Shown piece by piece: positions 44,266 through 56,009 of a DNA stretch of 64,000 nt (position 1 is its first letter; every line of letters starts with the position of its first letter). The DNA lies in contig OY855903.1 in the NCBI GenBank assembly GCA_963693305.1, positions 54,563,150 through 54,627,149 of the forward strand, in the 5' to 3' direction. The DNA comes from Meandrina meandrites (lineage: Eukaryota; Cnidaria; Anthozoa; Scleractinia; Meandrinidae). Both the position numbers and the translations under genes were made by a program. Below the pieces are notes generated by a model. It was not told the DNA's origin and did not search any database. It saw only the letters and a program-made list of their open reading frames with translations.

Positions 44266-45100
44266 GGGACCGGTCATTATTTATCGTCTGGAGCGGCCGC
44301 GGGGAGGGGGGTTGGGTGCGGGGGATTTTGTTGCTACACCGTAGCATTCACCTGATCTCCCCATAAAGTATATAGCATTTGAATGATCCCCCCTCATTCG
44401 TGGTGGAAGCTTTCATGATCCCCGCCCCCTCCTTTCCAAGCCACCACAAAATATCAAGTTCATTGCAACTGCAGATGGCAGTAAACTGTCAAGGACGCCT
44501 TGAATTGCGCAGCCGATTTGTTATCATTCACCGACAGCAATCGAAAGGTTCTATATCATGATGTAGAGAACACCATACCAAAAAACTGTTCGCAAGTGAT
44601 GAGCTGAAATATTTTCAGAAAGCTCAAGAGCGAGTAATGGTGCTCTATGAAGAACTGCAGAGAGCCTCAAATACAACATCTCTAATGAATTGAACCTGAA
44701 GAGGAAGTTTCTATTTCGCATGGAGAAAGATCAACAATCGTGATTGTTGCTGTTGTTGTTGTTTTCAATAATATCGCACCGTTCGGCCGCGTTGAACAAA
44801 CCTTTCCATTGGCTCTTATTAAAATGCCTCTTTAAAAAATTTGACACATGGAACTTTAACATTTGAAATACAGAACTTAAACCATTTCAAGCCATTGTAC
44901 AACGATTATTTATGTGATGAGATCGTGCCTGGATAAGAGATAAGATAATTGGCACGGTTCACGATTCAGACTTTTTTCTGGTCCCCCCCCCCCCCCCCCC
45001 CCAACCTCTTAATGCCTGTCAATTACGGCTGATCCCCCCTTCGTTCTTCAGAAAACTATGTGGTCCCCTCCAACATCCTCCAGTTTTCGTCTGGACTATT
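44266..45100. mobile_element. TTAA MITE with GGGACCGGTC end (right end unclear)
   Basis: TTAA (44262-44265) is followed by GGGACCGGTCATTATTTATC and GC-rich, G-run DNA; GATCCCCCC blocks recur through to about 45060. This end is frequent among coral MITEs. The matching right end GACCGGTCCC was not found, so the boundary is approximate. Confidence 0.45.
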
Positions 45101-45308
45101 CAATAAGAATTTATTTTGACCTACTCAGTGCGGGATCCAAACTTGGGTACAATTAAGGTGGTGGTATTGAAAAAATAACCGCTGTCATAAAATAGCACTG
45201 CCTTGGTCCTTCGATCATCAAAAAACCGGTTATTTCATCTACTTATTTGCGTACAAGCTGGTGGCCAAAAATTTAAAAGTCACCTTACTGAAAGATTAAA
45301 TCCCCTCC

Positions 45309-45504
45309 TAGCCTGCGTAGCTTGCGGGATTTCGCGAGTGCTTTTTTTAGCGGCCGCATGCTTTGGTCTTGGCCGCCAAGCAGCGAGGGGTTTGGTGAGG
45401 AGTCAAGTTGAGATCACTCGCGGCTCGGCCGCTCAGCGACGCGGGCTTCACCCGCACGAGAAAAATTCACTTGTGCCCACTAATCCCACCAGCTGCGCAG
45501 GCTA
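45309..45504. mobile_element. MITE with TAGCCTGCG ends
   Basis: TAGCCTGCGTAGCTTGCGGG on the left mirrors CCCACCAGCTGCGCAGGCTA on the right. Related by its ends to the element at 22268-22372. Confidence 0.7.
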
Positions 45505-46133
45505 ATCGCCTCCCTCACTATCCCCTCCATGGGATCCGCCAATGCTACCAATTGGCTGCAACTTTAAATCAGGCAGGATCGCCCGGGATAAAGCAACAGC
45601 TGTTAAATATCGCTTTGTTTTAAAACAAGTCCCACCAAATAGGAACTTTCAAAAATAACCCAATATCTGTACAAATACAAATGCTATCGGTGAGGTATAG
45701 ATACGCGATTCCATTCCTATTTGCAGGAGTGACCAAGGATACTTACTTGTTTATTTAATTAGTTTCATCAGTACTTGTCCAGTGGATAGGATTATCCACT
45801 GTTTGAAAAACTAGGCCCAGACTTATAAGATATATTTACTGGGGGAGCGGATCTCCCTATAGTCACTACAGTAAAGTACGCTCTATTTTATAAGAATCGT
45901 TTTTAAAAGAACGTCGAGGCTGAAATGCTTAGAATGTACCCAAGGCTGAAATTTGGCTACGAACAAATTTTATACTTTCCTATTCGTTGTAAGTGACAAA
46001 TATGTGTGTATATACTAAATGAAGAATCAAGTCGTGAATCTTTAATCAAATAAGACCTAGAACAAATGTTGGATTCACCCATGAACGTGACGTGAACATG
46101 TACATATCAGTTTAAATAAAACTATTTTCACAA

Positions 46134-46248
46134 GAGCGGATCTAGGGGAGGGTGCAAGCGGTGTGGGGAGGCTTTCTAATACAACTGGCATTCTGCAAAC
46201 AAAAAAAATATCTGCACCCCTCCTTAGAAAAATCCTGGGTCTGCTCCT
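46134..46248. mobile_element. Short hAT-like MITE
   Basis: GAGCGGATCTAGGGGAGGGT on the left and, complemented, AGGAGCAGACCCAGGATTTT then AGGAGGGGTGCA on the right form imperfect inverted repeats around a 50-bp centre. Confidence 0.5.
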
Positions 46249-46610
46249 GTTTAAGAACATTTTAGGCTTAGATCATCGAAAACGTTCGGACAAAAGTGAG
46301 AAGTTCTCTCCCAGAAGGGATACCTTTTTCAGGCTGCAGCTTTATAGAAAGGTAATGATTTCTTATGAGTTGAAGTAGACAAAAGGATAAAATTTAGGTA
46401 TTTGAAAGGACCTTTCAAAAATATCTCGAACACACCCACCGAAAGGGTGAACGTGAATTTAAGTGACATTTTAAGAGGTCCAAAGAAGGGATAGAAGATA
46501 GAAGAAGTTGATCCCAACGTAAGAGCACCTGCTGTACCCCTGTTTTAAGTATTTTAAGGGGATTGGATCTCATGTGCAAGAAAATTATGAGTACTCCCTA
46601 ACCCTTGGCA

Positions 46611-47794
46611 ATTTCACCGGTGAGTGTTGCGTGACAGATCGGGCCAGAACCGGACTGGTAGTTCGTTCATTGAATCAAAGCTCCAAATTGCACCGGTCAT
46701 TTAAATGCATCACCAACAGAAAAAGTCAAAAGAAAAAGGGGAAAAGCCTTTTGGAACTCAGGTAAACTAAGTCAATTTATAGTCCAACAATCAGAGAAAA
46801 TGAATTTCGATTCAGTGTTGACAGTGGTCGAGTAAATCGTGAGTGAACTCCATTTGTATTCTAAGTGCGTATTCAAAGCTCAGATTTGGCTTAAACTTAA
46901 ACACAACAACAAAATAGCATTTTCAGGATATTCGTTTTGTGTACAAATGTGATTTGAAACGAGATTCAATGAAATTAAGACGGCCAGTGCGATATGAAAT
47001 TTGACAGTTCTGGTTTGGATCGAATTTCACTGTTCGGTGAATATTTAATGAGCCGATGATCACTCTCCTCCCAATAAAATGAAACGGCGAACTAAAAATT
47101 AAAAACACTATTGAATATGGCTTTTTATTTCTATTCCCTAATGTTTTATTTTGCTTTGCTTTAGTTTTCTTGATGTAAGACCGCTATTGGTCCAAGGTAT
47201 TCAAATTTTAAACAATTAGCGATTTGGTGCTGTTTTTGATAATTTCTCAAAAATAGGAAAAATTATCCCCTCGACATTTACAGCAAAGGCGTCATAGACA
47301 ATATTTTTTTACATATTCGTGTAGGAGAAGGTTAAGACTTTACATTGATGTAACTGCCATGTTTTGATTTTATCCGCCAGCTGAGAAAAGAGGTCCACAA
47401 AATGACCAATTTTCGGGTTGTCCCTCGAGCCTCCTAACGTAGGGGTGAGTAATATCATAGAATGCCAATAGATTACTTTAAAATTGCTTGAAACTCCTAC
47501 AGCTCGTGAAATAGAAGTAGATCTTTCTTGCTATGTAAAAATTATGGCGGTACAGTTTGTCCTTGCTTTGCACCGATCGCTTAAAAAAGGTAAACAATCG
47601 TCTTGATTTTCGGTCGCGCTCGAGCAAAATTCGGTCAAAATTATTTTTAGCTCTAGCGGAAAAAACTTTAAGCCAAGAACCAAAAAGATTGTGGTTTTGT
47701 TACTTTGCCATGAAGGCCTTTCACCTCACAAAAAATCAGGCGATTTGATTTTTCGATCCGGAGCCGACCGGTCGAAAATTAGAGAGGCTCCCTC
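46611..47794 (+). repeat. Right arm of the giant inverted repeat
   Basis: Reverse-complement partner of 42497-43679. Shared frames differ by only two residues in 63. Confidence 0.9.
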
Positions 47795-48109
47795 TTAAGT
47801 CTTGCACACAGACAGATAAATCATTGAGAAAGAAATGAGAAATGACTCAATTTCAAATAATCTTTTCACTTGGGTTTAAATCGCAAAATTTTCAGCTCCT
47901 TTCTCTTGTCTATGACCATACCACAGGGAAGCACCGGTTCTCTGCTTTGCTACTATAAGTTACTTGTCTCTGTCTTTGGAAGCTTTTTGCTTTCAATTCA
48001 TCGCTGAAGTCAAAAAGCAAAATCTATTGTGATCTATTGTATTTTGAGGGCCGACTGATGTGTCTACTGGCGATCTTAAATCCGGCATAAAAAGCGATCT
48101 CAGTGCAAA

Positions 48110-49240
48110 TGCCGTAATTGTGGTCTAAGAACTACAGTCTGGAGAGTATCTGGTGGAACTTTCAACTAAAGAACAAGCTGAGCAACTAGTGAGCAATAGC
48201 TTTGATTGAAAGATTCTCATAACCACAACCAAGCCCGCCCACTGGTGCATTCACTAACGTGTCCATCATGGGCCTTCGTGCGTACATTGACGATGATGAG
48301 GTCTTGATGGAACTGGAGAAGTACGGGGAGATAAAATCCGATGTTATCCAGCTAAAATACAAGACTGGCCACGAACTTGCCGGCATTGAGAACAGCAACC
48401 ACCTAGTGAGGATGGTTCTGACAAAACCTTCTATCAAATACTCTCTAAAAATAGATGACGAGTGATGCGAATCATCCATTCGCTTCAGAAAACGATATGC
48501 AACATCCATTTTGAAGAGGGCCACAGGCGGGTGGTTTGCCCTTCTGTGTCCTGTTTTAAACGTGGTGAGAAGGGCCACATGAAACCTTCTTGCCCTAAAG
48601 AAGAAGAAATTCCTGAGGAAAATCCTGACAACAACATACCAAATGTAGACGACATGCACCGACCGGTAATGACCGACACGACACAAGACGAGGAAAGAGC
48701 CGCACATTTGGCTGCAATAGAAAAAGAAGAGAAAGAGAACTCCACCTGGATGGACAAAATGGATGACAATGACAATGGCGAATTCACCAGATGCATGATA
48801 GATGGCTACGGCTCCTCTAAAGAACCTCCCGGAACCACCATGAAACACCTCAGATACACAGCAAAAGACCTCGTGGCAACTGTCCCAAATGATACTGACA
48901 TGAAAGCACAATTGGCAGTGGAAAGAAAAGGGAGCATGCTAACAGCTCCTCTGATGAGAATCACCATGAGCGAAGGAACAGACTTGAACCCGAGCCCAAT
49001 CTTGCAAAGGCAAGGAAAGCCAAGACTGGTCAAACCCCACAATCAGAGAACAAAACACTTTAACTTAATCTTAACATTCATAGCTATCTGTAGAGGTTTG
49101 TTTATTTTTCTTTTCTTATTAGACCTACCGGGGGTATTTACATTCATTTTTGCCAGCATTAACGTTTAAGGCCTTCATTCCCCTGAACGGCAAAGTGCTG
49201 CTTTTAATTGTTTTATTACAAGAAACTCAATGGACAGACG
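48110..49240 (+). pseudogene. L1-type LINE fragment: zinc-knuckle ORF1 and endonuclease start
   Basis: ORF1 blocks: GLRAYIDDDEVLMELEKYGE, GHELAGIENSNHLVRMVLTK, then CFKRGEKGHMKPSCP, a C-x2-C-x4-H-x4-C knuckle with the second Cys changed to Arg, after a related C-N-I-H-F-E-E-G-H-R-R-x-x-C. Acidic tail. After a stop-laden gap an endonuclease-like start ASINV-stop-GLHSPERQS is seen at about 49155 and stops by 49240. Frame changes near 48200 and 48465. A 20-bp near-perfect direct repeat (ACAGACRGATAAATCATTGA) flanks it at 47809-47828 and 49234-49253. Confidence 0.6.
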
Positions 49241-49264
49241 GATAAATCATTGAGGGAGACAGAT

Positions 49265-50230
49265 ACACTGTAACAAGCAAGTGGATCAACAACAAGTACA
49301 GTGAGGTCAACATTAAAGTGGTTAACTTGTTTGTTGCTTTATGTCGTTTTCATGCTGAACAACAATCTACCATGAGCCGTGTAAAAGAGGTGGAAAAACC
49401 TTTTCACTCTCCTGATTTTCTTTCCCTTTTGGAGATTGATTTAATGGATTTCAGAAACTGTCCATGCAAATGTATTGAACAACACACATGGGCGATTAAC
49501 ATCATAGATCATCACACCAAATATGTTTACATTTCACCACTTATCAACAACACTGCTGATGAGGTACTGAGAGTGTTGCTGCAAGAACATGGCTTTCCAC
49601 GTACTCCAACAACCCAGGGCCTTGTGAAATTTCAAACAGGTCTTGGAAAGAGGACATGAGAGCACTAATAATTTCAACAAATAATGAAACAAACAGATGG
49701 TGTAGTCTACCATGCAACCACAAGAAATATTTCCTACCACTGTACTATCAAGCAGAGTCCTTATGAGACAGTATATGGCATTAAGCCACACAGGGAGCAG
49801 CTTACCCCTTCACTGTCACTTGAAAAGGAAACTGATGTTGAAGTGCTAAATGCTACTCACAACAACACAGATGAAACTACCAAATCATCTTAAAGTGATG
49901 AACGGTCAAAGAAGCGCAAATCAATCAGTGAAAATCAGAAACATTGTAACAACAAAATGATCAAACCAACAGGGCAGAGTTCCAGAAGCAAATCTTTCAA
50001 AGTTGATGACGTGGTTTCTAGAAAGATTGATAAAGTGGACAAGACAACACCCTTCCATCCACATTTGCTGCTGGCAAAAATTACTACCACAGAAAATGGT
50101 TATCCTCAAGTTGTTACTCAATTTGGAAAAATTAAGGGCTATAATATACATGTAGCCACATCCAGATTAGAAGCATGTACAGCCGGAGAGAGCATGCGCG
50201 GGGTTAGCATGCGGAAGCACATTTTGTGAG
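49265..50230 (+). pseudogene. KRBA2/SCAND3-like (Ginger-type) integrase relic
   Basis: A retrovirus-type integrase domain: KYSEVNIKVVNLFVALC as the end of the zinc-binding part, LLEIDLMDFRNCPCK with the first catalytic Asp (about 49435), WAINIIDHHTKYVYISPLIN (about 49490), then LLQEHGFPRTP near where the second Asp (D-N-G) should lie but the sequence is broken. After stops: SPYETVYGIKPHREQL (about 49757), a linker, and a C-terminal FKVDDVVSRKIDKVDKTTPF and LLAKITTTENGYPQVVTQFG. This layout matches KRBA2/SCAND3-like proteins derived from Ginger/GIN transposons. Several stops and frame shifts; core residues incomplete. Confidence 0.6.
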
Positions 50231-50297
50231 AGAGCAGTTCCTTCCCCCAAAACCTAATTTTTGAGCAACTTTGATCACCTTTATTTAAAATAACTAC

Positions 50298-51233
50298 ATG
50301 TCCGGTAAAGAAAAGCTCACGGGGAAACATAAAAGAGGCGAACGCGGGTCGGTGGAGGAAGAGCAACAAACCAACAAATGTGCAAACATGGCGGACGTCG
50401 AAGTTCAATCGAGTGGCAAGGAAAACGAAGCACTGCCCGGCACCAGCAGCGAAGAGGCTCGGTCAGGAACAAGCCCCGAGGAAACTAGTCTTTTAGAACT
50501 GAAAGAAATGTTAGTTGATATTCAGATAACCGTGTCGAATATTCTTCGCGAAAACTCTAAACTTACAAACGAGATGGCTGAGGTACGAAATGCAATCCAT
50601 CAGCAGAAATCTGAACTCGCAGACGTCAAAACAGCACTTGCCATTACGAAGAAACAACATGAGGAAATGGAAACCGAGCTGACCGCCGCGAGAAAAAAAA
50701 TCAACGATCAAGAAGAAGAAATTGCTGAGCTTTATGATCTTCAAGACGAACTTGAGCAGTATACCAGAAAGAGCTCCTTAGAAATCCACGGCGTGCCCGA
50801 ATCAGCCTACACGTCAACGGAGGAGGTGGTGCTAAAGCTTGCAGACGCTTTAAATGTGGACGTTAAATCAGAGGATGTTGAAATTTCTCACAAACTTAAC
50901 AGAAAAGGAGTAAAACCTATCATCGTTAAATTTCAAAGTCACAAAGTGAAATCAAGCTTGTACAAAGAGAGAGCAAAGCTGAAGCATGTCCGCGTGTCAG
51001 ACCTTTTTCCGTATTCATCTGCAGCAACTCGGGTGGAATCAGAACGTATCTATCTGAACGAAAATTTAACATCTTACAGACGTGGGATTTTGAAAGAAGC
51101 AAACCAAAAGCGTAAAGATGGCTTGGTACTAAGTGCGTGGTCGATGGACGGGAAAATATTTGTGAAAACATCCCCTGATGGTCGACCGATTAGAATTTAT
51201 GACAAATCTGACCTGGAAAATTCTTTAAGGTAA
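50298..51233 (+). CDS. L1-Tx1 ORF1 protein
   Basis: An intact 311-codon frame. Residues 1-75 are Lys/Glu-rich and disordered; residues about 75-155 form a predicted coiled coil (heptad pattern with KTALAITKKQHEEMETELTA and EEEIAELYDLQDELEQY); residues about 155-290 match the RRM-like and C-terminal domain of L1-type ORF1p (SSLEIHGVPESAY, VKPIIVKFQSHKVKSSLYKE, YLNENLTSYRRGILKEA). In this clade ORF1p binds the element RNA as a trimer. An alternative start is the ATG at 50388. This frame is undamaged although ORF2 is broken. Confidence 0.82.
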   Translation: MSGKEKLTGKHKRGERGSVEEEQQTNKCANMADVEVQSSGKENEALPGTSSEEARSGTSPEETSLLELKEMLVDIQITVSNILRENSKLTNEMAEVRNAIHQQKSELADVKTALAITKKQHEEMETELTAARKKINDQEEEIAELYDLQDELEQYTRKSSLEIHGVPESAYTSTEEVVLKLADALNVDVKSEDVEISHKLNRKGVKPIIVKFQSHKVKSSLYKERAKLKHVRVSDLFPYSSAATRVESERIYLNENLTSYRRGILKEANQKRKDGLVLSAWSMDGKIFVKTSPDGRPIRIYDKSDLENSLR

Positions 51234-51397
51234 TCATTTACTACAACAAACTTTTAATTTGTAGCTGGGGGTAGGAACTACGTGTCTGAAACTAGAGGAA
51301 GGGAATCTCATAAATTAGTTTTGTTTGTTTGTTTGTTTGTTTTTGTGTGTGTGTGCTCGTTTTATTTAATTATTGAATATAACCTTGAGTTTTCTGC

Positions 51398-54300
51398 ATG
51401 CCAAAAAAATCAACCTATGATGTAACATCGCTAAACGTAAGAGGAATTAGAGAACAGAGCAAACGGAGGAGCATTTTTTCGTATCTCAAAGACAAGAAAT
51501 CCAAATTTTACTTCTTACAAGAAACGTACTCTGAACTGAATGATGAAATTATTTGGAGAAATGAATGGGGAGGCGAAATATTTTTTTCACATGGTACTAA
51601 ACACAGCAAAGCTGTTTGCATTCTAATTCATCCATCGGTGCAAGATAAGGTCGACTATTCTTTCAGTGACAAGTATGGAAGAATTGTGTTAATTACTATT
51701 GTTATGAATTCTATACATTTATCGCTCTGTAACATTTACGCCCCGAACAATCAAAATGAACAGCTGGAATTCTTGCAAGAACTGAATAATTGTCTTATAG
51801 ACAAATCAGAACTGACAACATTGATCATAGGCGGCGACTGGAATTGCACTCTATCAAAGAACGATAAAATTGGCGGCAAACCATGGAAAGCAACAAATTA
51901 TAGAAACCTTCTTCTGACTACTATGGATATTCTTGATCTCGTGGACATTCAAAGGGTTAGACATCCAAAGCAGCGCAAGTACTCTTACGAATCAAAGGCA
52001 CTAAAAGTGAAATCAAGAATTGACTTTTTCTTGGTAGCCAAAAATTTGACACAATTTATAAAGAAAAGTGAAATTTATCCTTCTATAGCACCCGACCACA
52101 AAGCAATTTTCATCTCATTGTCTTGGCATAATTTGACACCTAGAGGACCCGGACTCTGGAAGTTTAACAATTCTCTGTTAAACGATGAACACTATGTCAA
52201 CAAAATACGTGAAACGTACGACCAAGCATGTCTCTATTATTCTGATTTAGTGGACAAGCGGCTTTTTTGGGAGATGCTAAAAATGGAAATTAGAACAGCT
52301 ACCATCTCTTTTAGCAGAAAACTTGCCAAGACGACAAATAGTCGGGCGATGGAAATACAACGCCAAATTGACGTGTTAGATGATGTAATCTGCAACAACT
52401 TTCATTCCCCTGATATTGATCAGGTCTTAAAGGAATTTGATGATCTCAAAACAGAACTTCAAACAATATATTCCAAGAAGGGAGAAGCAGCAATGTTTAG
52501 GTCAAAATGTAGATGGGTAGAAAAAGGCGAGCGTCCAACAAAATATTTCTTCAACCTAGAGAAAAGAAATTACAATAAAAAGACTGTATCTGAACTCCGA
52601 GGGGAGGACGAAACAATCATTAAAAATGAGACCCAGATCTTAGACGCTATCGGAAATTATTATAACAACTTATACACATCAGCCGGTAGCGCAACACAAG
52701 ATGAATTTGATGAATATATTCAGGAATTACATCTTCCTAAGCTTTCTGACTAAGAGCGAGATAAAATCGAAGGTCTCCTTACGCTCGAAGAATGCCAAAA
52801 GGTTTTAGAAACTTTTCAGAACGATACAATGTAAGTCCCCGGGCGAGGACGGCTTTACAGTGGAATTCTATAAATTTTTTTTCGAACTGCTAGGACACAA
52901 CCTTGTCGAAAGCTATAATGAGGCCTATGAGAAAAATGAGCTTTCCATATCTCAAAGACGAGGTATCATTACTCTAATACCAAAGGAGGATGGCTCCTTG
53001 TTGGATTTATCGAATTGGCGACCAATAACCTTGCTCAATGTTGACAGCAAGATAGCAACTAAAGCCATAGCAAAACGACTAGAAGCATCGCTACCAAAGT
53101 TAGTCAACCCTGACCAAACGGGTTTTATAAAAGGGAGATATATTGGTGAAAATATCCGACTTATAATTGACACTATGGAATTTACTAAGACGCACAACAT
53201 CCCAGGTATCCTGGTATCCCTTGACTTTAGGAAAGCTTTCGACTCCCTGGCCTTTTATAATGAGAACACTGGACGCCTTCAATTTCGGAACGAGCATTAA
53301 AAAATGGGTTTCTACCTTTTACACGAATGTCGAGAGCACTGAACTAAACAATGGTTTCTTGACAAACTGGTTTAGACCGTCTAGAGGAGTGCGTCAGGGA
53401 TGTCCTCTATCGCCGTACCTTTTCATTCTTTCAGCAGAGATAATGTCAAACAAAATCCGACATGACCCAAATATTAAAGGCATTAAAATATTAGGAAACG
53501 AACTGAAATTAAGCCAATACGCAGATGACACGAACCTGTTTTGCGCTGACTTGGCTTCTGTCGAAACTGCCTTAGAAACAGTGGACAATTTTGGCATGCT
53601 AGCTGGCTTAAGGGGGGTCCTTCTTAACTACAGATCCATAGCAGTTGCTAAGGGATTGCTGAAGACGAATTTTGGTGGCAAGCCATTTTGCAGCGTTTCG
53701 TATTGCTAAATGGCGAATCTTTTAGAGGGGAACACCTGCTTTGAAAAAATTGACACTGCTCGCGCGTACCTAGTGCCAGTCCCAAACCGCGCGTTAGAAT
53801 TTAAAATTCCTAAAACTTGGAGGAAAGAAGGTAGAGTTCCATACTTTTTTAAGAATCAGAAATAACTGAGCCTTCTTTACAATCCTACGTAAGGATTTAC
53901 CATTTACACATAAAAAAGTAACGCTACTGAAGAAAGTCTGGAAATACGGGTGTCTTTTACGTCATAACTTTTATAATAATGCGAATTTCATAAAATCCAT
54001 ACGAAGCATTGAGCATGTGGACGTTCTTTATTTATTGGCACTGATTTTAATTTTCAGATCTATATGCCCTTTCAGTTTTAGGGTTTTTTCTATTCTGGTC
54101 ACGTGGCTTGTCAAATATGGACGTGTTTTGAAACTCTTGAAGGACTCTTCAATTGAACAAAGTTGTGCAAAAATCATATCCATAGGAAGTCTGGTTTCCA
54201 AAATACGATGGTTAGATGACCTACCATAGCAACAAATTGGTAGTTAAGAAGGACCCCCCTTAAGACTGAACCGGAAGAAAACAAAAGCGATCTGGTTGGG

Positions 54301-55697
54301 TAAGTGGGGAAAAAATAAAAGCAATCCTTTACATCTGAAATGGTTACATAGCCCGGTAAAAATCTTAGGAATCCATGTCTCATACGACGAAAAGGGAAAT
54401 AACCAAATGAATTTCAACCACAAACTCCAAAAATTACAAACCAATCTAGACATGTGGAGGGCTCGGGACCTTACACTATTTGGGAGAGTCCTAATAATAA
54501 AATCTCTAGGCCTGCCACAACTCATCTATTCTGTCTCAAATCTCGATGTTCCTCAAGAAATAATATCGACAATTAAGACAAAGCTGTTTAACTTTCTATG
54601 GAAAAATAAAAGAGACGCTGCGGTTAGCTTGGATTCCACGACTTTTGACTCCGGGAAGGAAAAACTGGAAAACGGTTCCAGACTATTACCTAGGAAAATA
54701 TGGCGGTTTGAGATTTCTCCTAAGGTGCAACTATGACATAAAATATATAGAAGGTTTGCCAATGTTTTACAAGGACATTCTGAAATACTTTAACGATCTG
54801 AAAACTCTCTATTGCTATGAAAAGGGACAGGATATGGTAATATTCAATAACAAAGAGATTCTTGTTGGAGGAAAACCCGTTTTTATCAGTGAATGGTTTA
54901 ACAGTAATATTTTGTTAATCCAGGATTTACTGAACAACAACGGTCAGTTTCTGACTTACCAAGAATTTAGAAGTAAATATCCCTGCAAAACGAACTTTCT
55001 ACAATTTTATCAGGTTATCACTGCAATACCGAAGCATCTAGTAACAAAAGCGAAAAACACAGAGACACCGGAAGGCGAACTATACACTGGAGATAACCTC
55101 CTTTTCGAACTAGACGACTCGACACAAATACATCTAGAAAAGACCAAAACCAGTGTCTTCTATCGTCTACTTAACAATAAAATTCACATGGAGAACCAAA
55201 CTGGCCCAACGAGATGGAACAACACAATAAAGCTGGATGGGGACACTTGGAAAAAAATATTTGCCTCTTTGAAAAACATCTGCAAGGAAACAAAATTGAA
55301 GGAATTCCAGTTTAAATTTATCCACAGAATTATAGTTACCAAAAAGGAGCTTTGTAAATATGGTATTAAAACGGATGACGAATGTCTTTATTGTGGTGAG
55401 CACAATTCGATTGATCATACATTTTATGAATGCCAATTTGTAAGGACGTTTGTAAAAAACGTCATCCACTGGTTCAATGTTACTAATAATTCACAATTTA
55501 GTCCAACAATTGAAGAAAAACTATTTGGTATCTTATCTGGCCCATATGAAAAAGAAACATTAAGAAAATTCAACTATACCACCCTTTTTATGAGATATTA
55601 CATCTACACTAGCAAAATGCATAATAAAGCTATTCGCCTTTCTAATTTCGTTGATAAAGCACTATTTAAATACAGAATAGAAAATTTTTGTCATTAA
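51398..55697 (+). pseudogene. L1-Tx1 ORF2 (endonuclease, RT, C-terminal zinc), frame broken
   Basis: APE endonuclease: VTSLNVRGIREQ, QETYSEL, NIYAPNNQ, GGDWNCTLS (catalytic D-x-N), RIDFFLVA and SIAPDHKAI (final D-H). RT: GIITLIPKEDGSLLDLSNWR, PDQTGFIKGRYIGENIRLI, motif A LVSLDFRKAFDSL, RGVRQGCPLSPYLFIL and the active-site YADDTNLF (about 53518). C-terminus: CLYCGEHNSIDHTFYEC (about 55384). Breaks: a stop at 52751, a frame change near 52830, another near 53250, the MITE at 53612, and a frame change near 54640. Outside these points blocks are well kept, so this is a young pseudo-copy. Endonuclease and RT catalytic residues are all present. Confidence 0.88.
53612..54259. mobile_element. TTAA-flanked MITE, family 1, copy 2, within LINE ORF2
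   Basis: 648 bp with GGGGGGTCCTTCTTAACTAC ends, flanked by TTAA at 53608-53611 and 54260-54263. Removal of the element and one TTAA joins the two sides of ORF2 in frame. It is inverted relative to the copy at 40546-41192. Confidence 0.92.
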
Positions 55698-56009
55698 TTA
55701 GTGCAAAAAATGCTCTTCCTAAAAGCATTATAAGAGATAGACAATATACAAGTAAGTGAAATGTTAAATGTGCCAAGCAAGATGGTGTTGCAATACAAAG
55801 GAACAAATGTAAATAGATTTATTATAAGAAGCAATTTTCAAGTAAGTGAAATGTAAATGTGCCAAGCTAGATAGTTGCAATACAAAGGAACAAATGTAAA
55901 TAGATTTATGTAATGTATAATGTAATGTTCATTTGAAAAGAGTATTGTAATTTGTTAACGACATGCAGGAAACAAATAAAGATATTATGAAAAAAAAAAA
56001 TGTTATGAA

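Larger units (their letters stand above)
43680..46610. other. Centre of the palindromic element, non-coding
   Basis: No gene seen. It contains three MITE-like insertions (44266-45100, 45309-45504, 46134-46248) and a poly-C run of about 18-19 bases near 44985. Confidence 0.5.
42497..47794. mobile_element. 5.3-kb palindromic TTAA element with 1.18-kb inverted arms
   Basis: The left arm 42497-43679 and right arm 46611-47794 are inverted copies that look almost identical over nearly 1.2 kb. Ends read GAGGGAGTCTCTCTAATTTT and GAGGGAGCCTCTCTAATTTT. The flanks are TCAA (left, shared with the preceding MITE) and TTAA (right). The centre (43680-46610) has no transposase but holds other MITEs. A 63-codon frame present in both arms (42543-42734 minus, 47557-47748 plus) has no recognised domain. 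G-starting ends and TTAA suggest a Kolobok- or piggyBac-mobilised element; this is inference. Confidence 0.78.
50235..56005 (+). mobile_element. L1-Tx1 LINE, nearly full-length, with MITE insertion
   Basis: Contains ORF1 (50298-51233), a spacer with a (GTTT)n/(GT)n microsatellite (51325-51358), ORF2 (51398-55697), a 3' UTR and a terminal A run at about 55989-56000. Without the 648-bp MITE and one TTAA the element is about 5.1 kb. The 5' end is placed just after the KRBA2-like relic; a target duplication was not found. Confidence 0.8.

Noticed and set aside
44980..45005. Poly-C run as a regulatory element
   Set aside because: Runs of C or G occur in several MITEs here and are most simply part of those repeats.
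45203..45505. 100-codon frame on the plus strand
   Set aside because: It mostly lies in the TAGCCTGCG-ended MITE and has no domain.
48186..48911. 241-codon frame on the minus strand
   Set aside because: It is antisense to the LINE ORF1 fragment, which has recognisable blocks on the plus strand.
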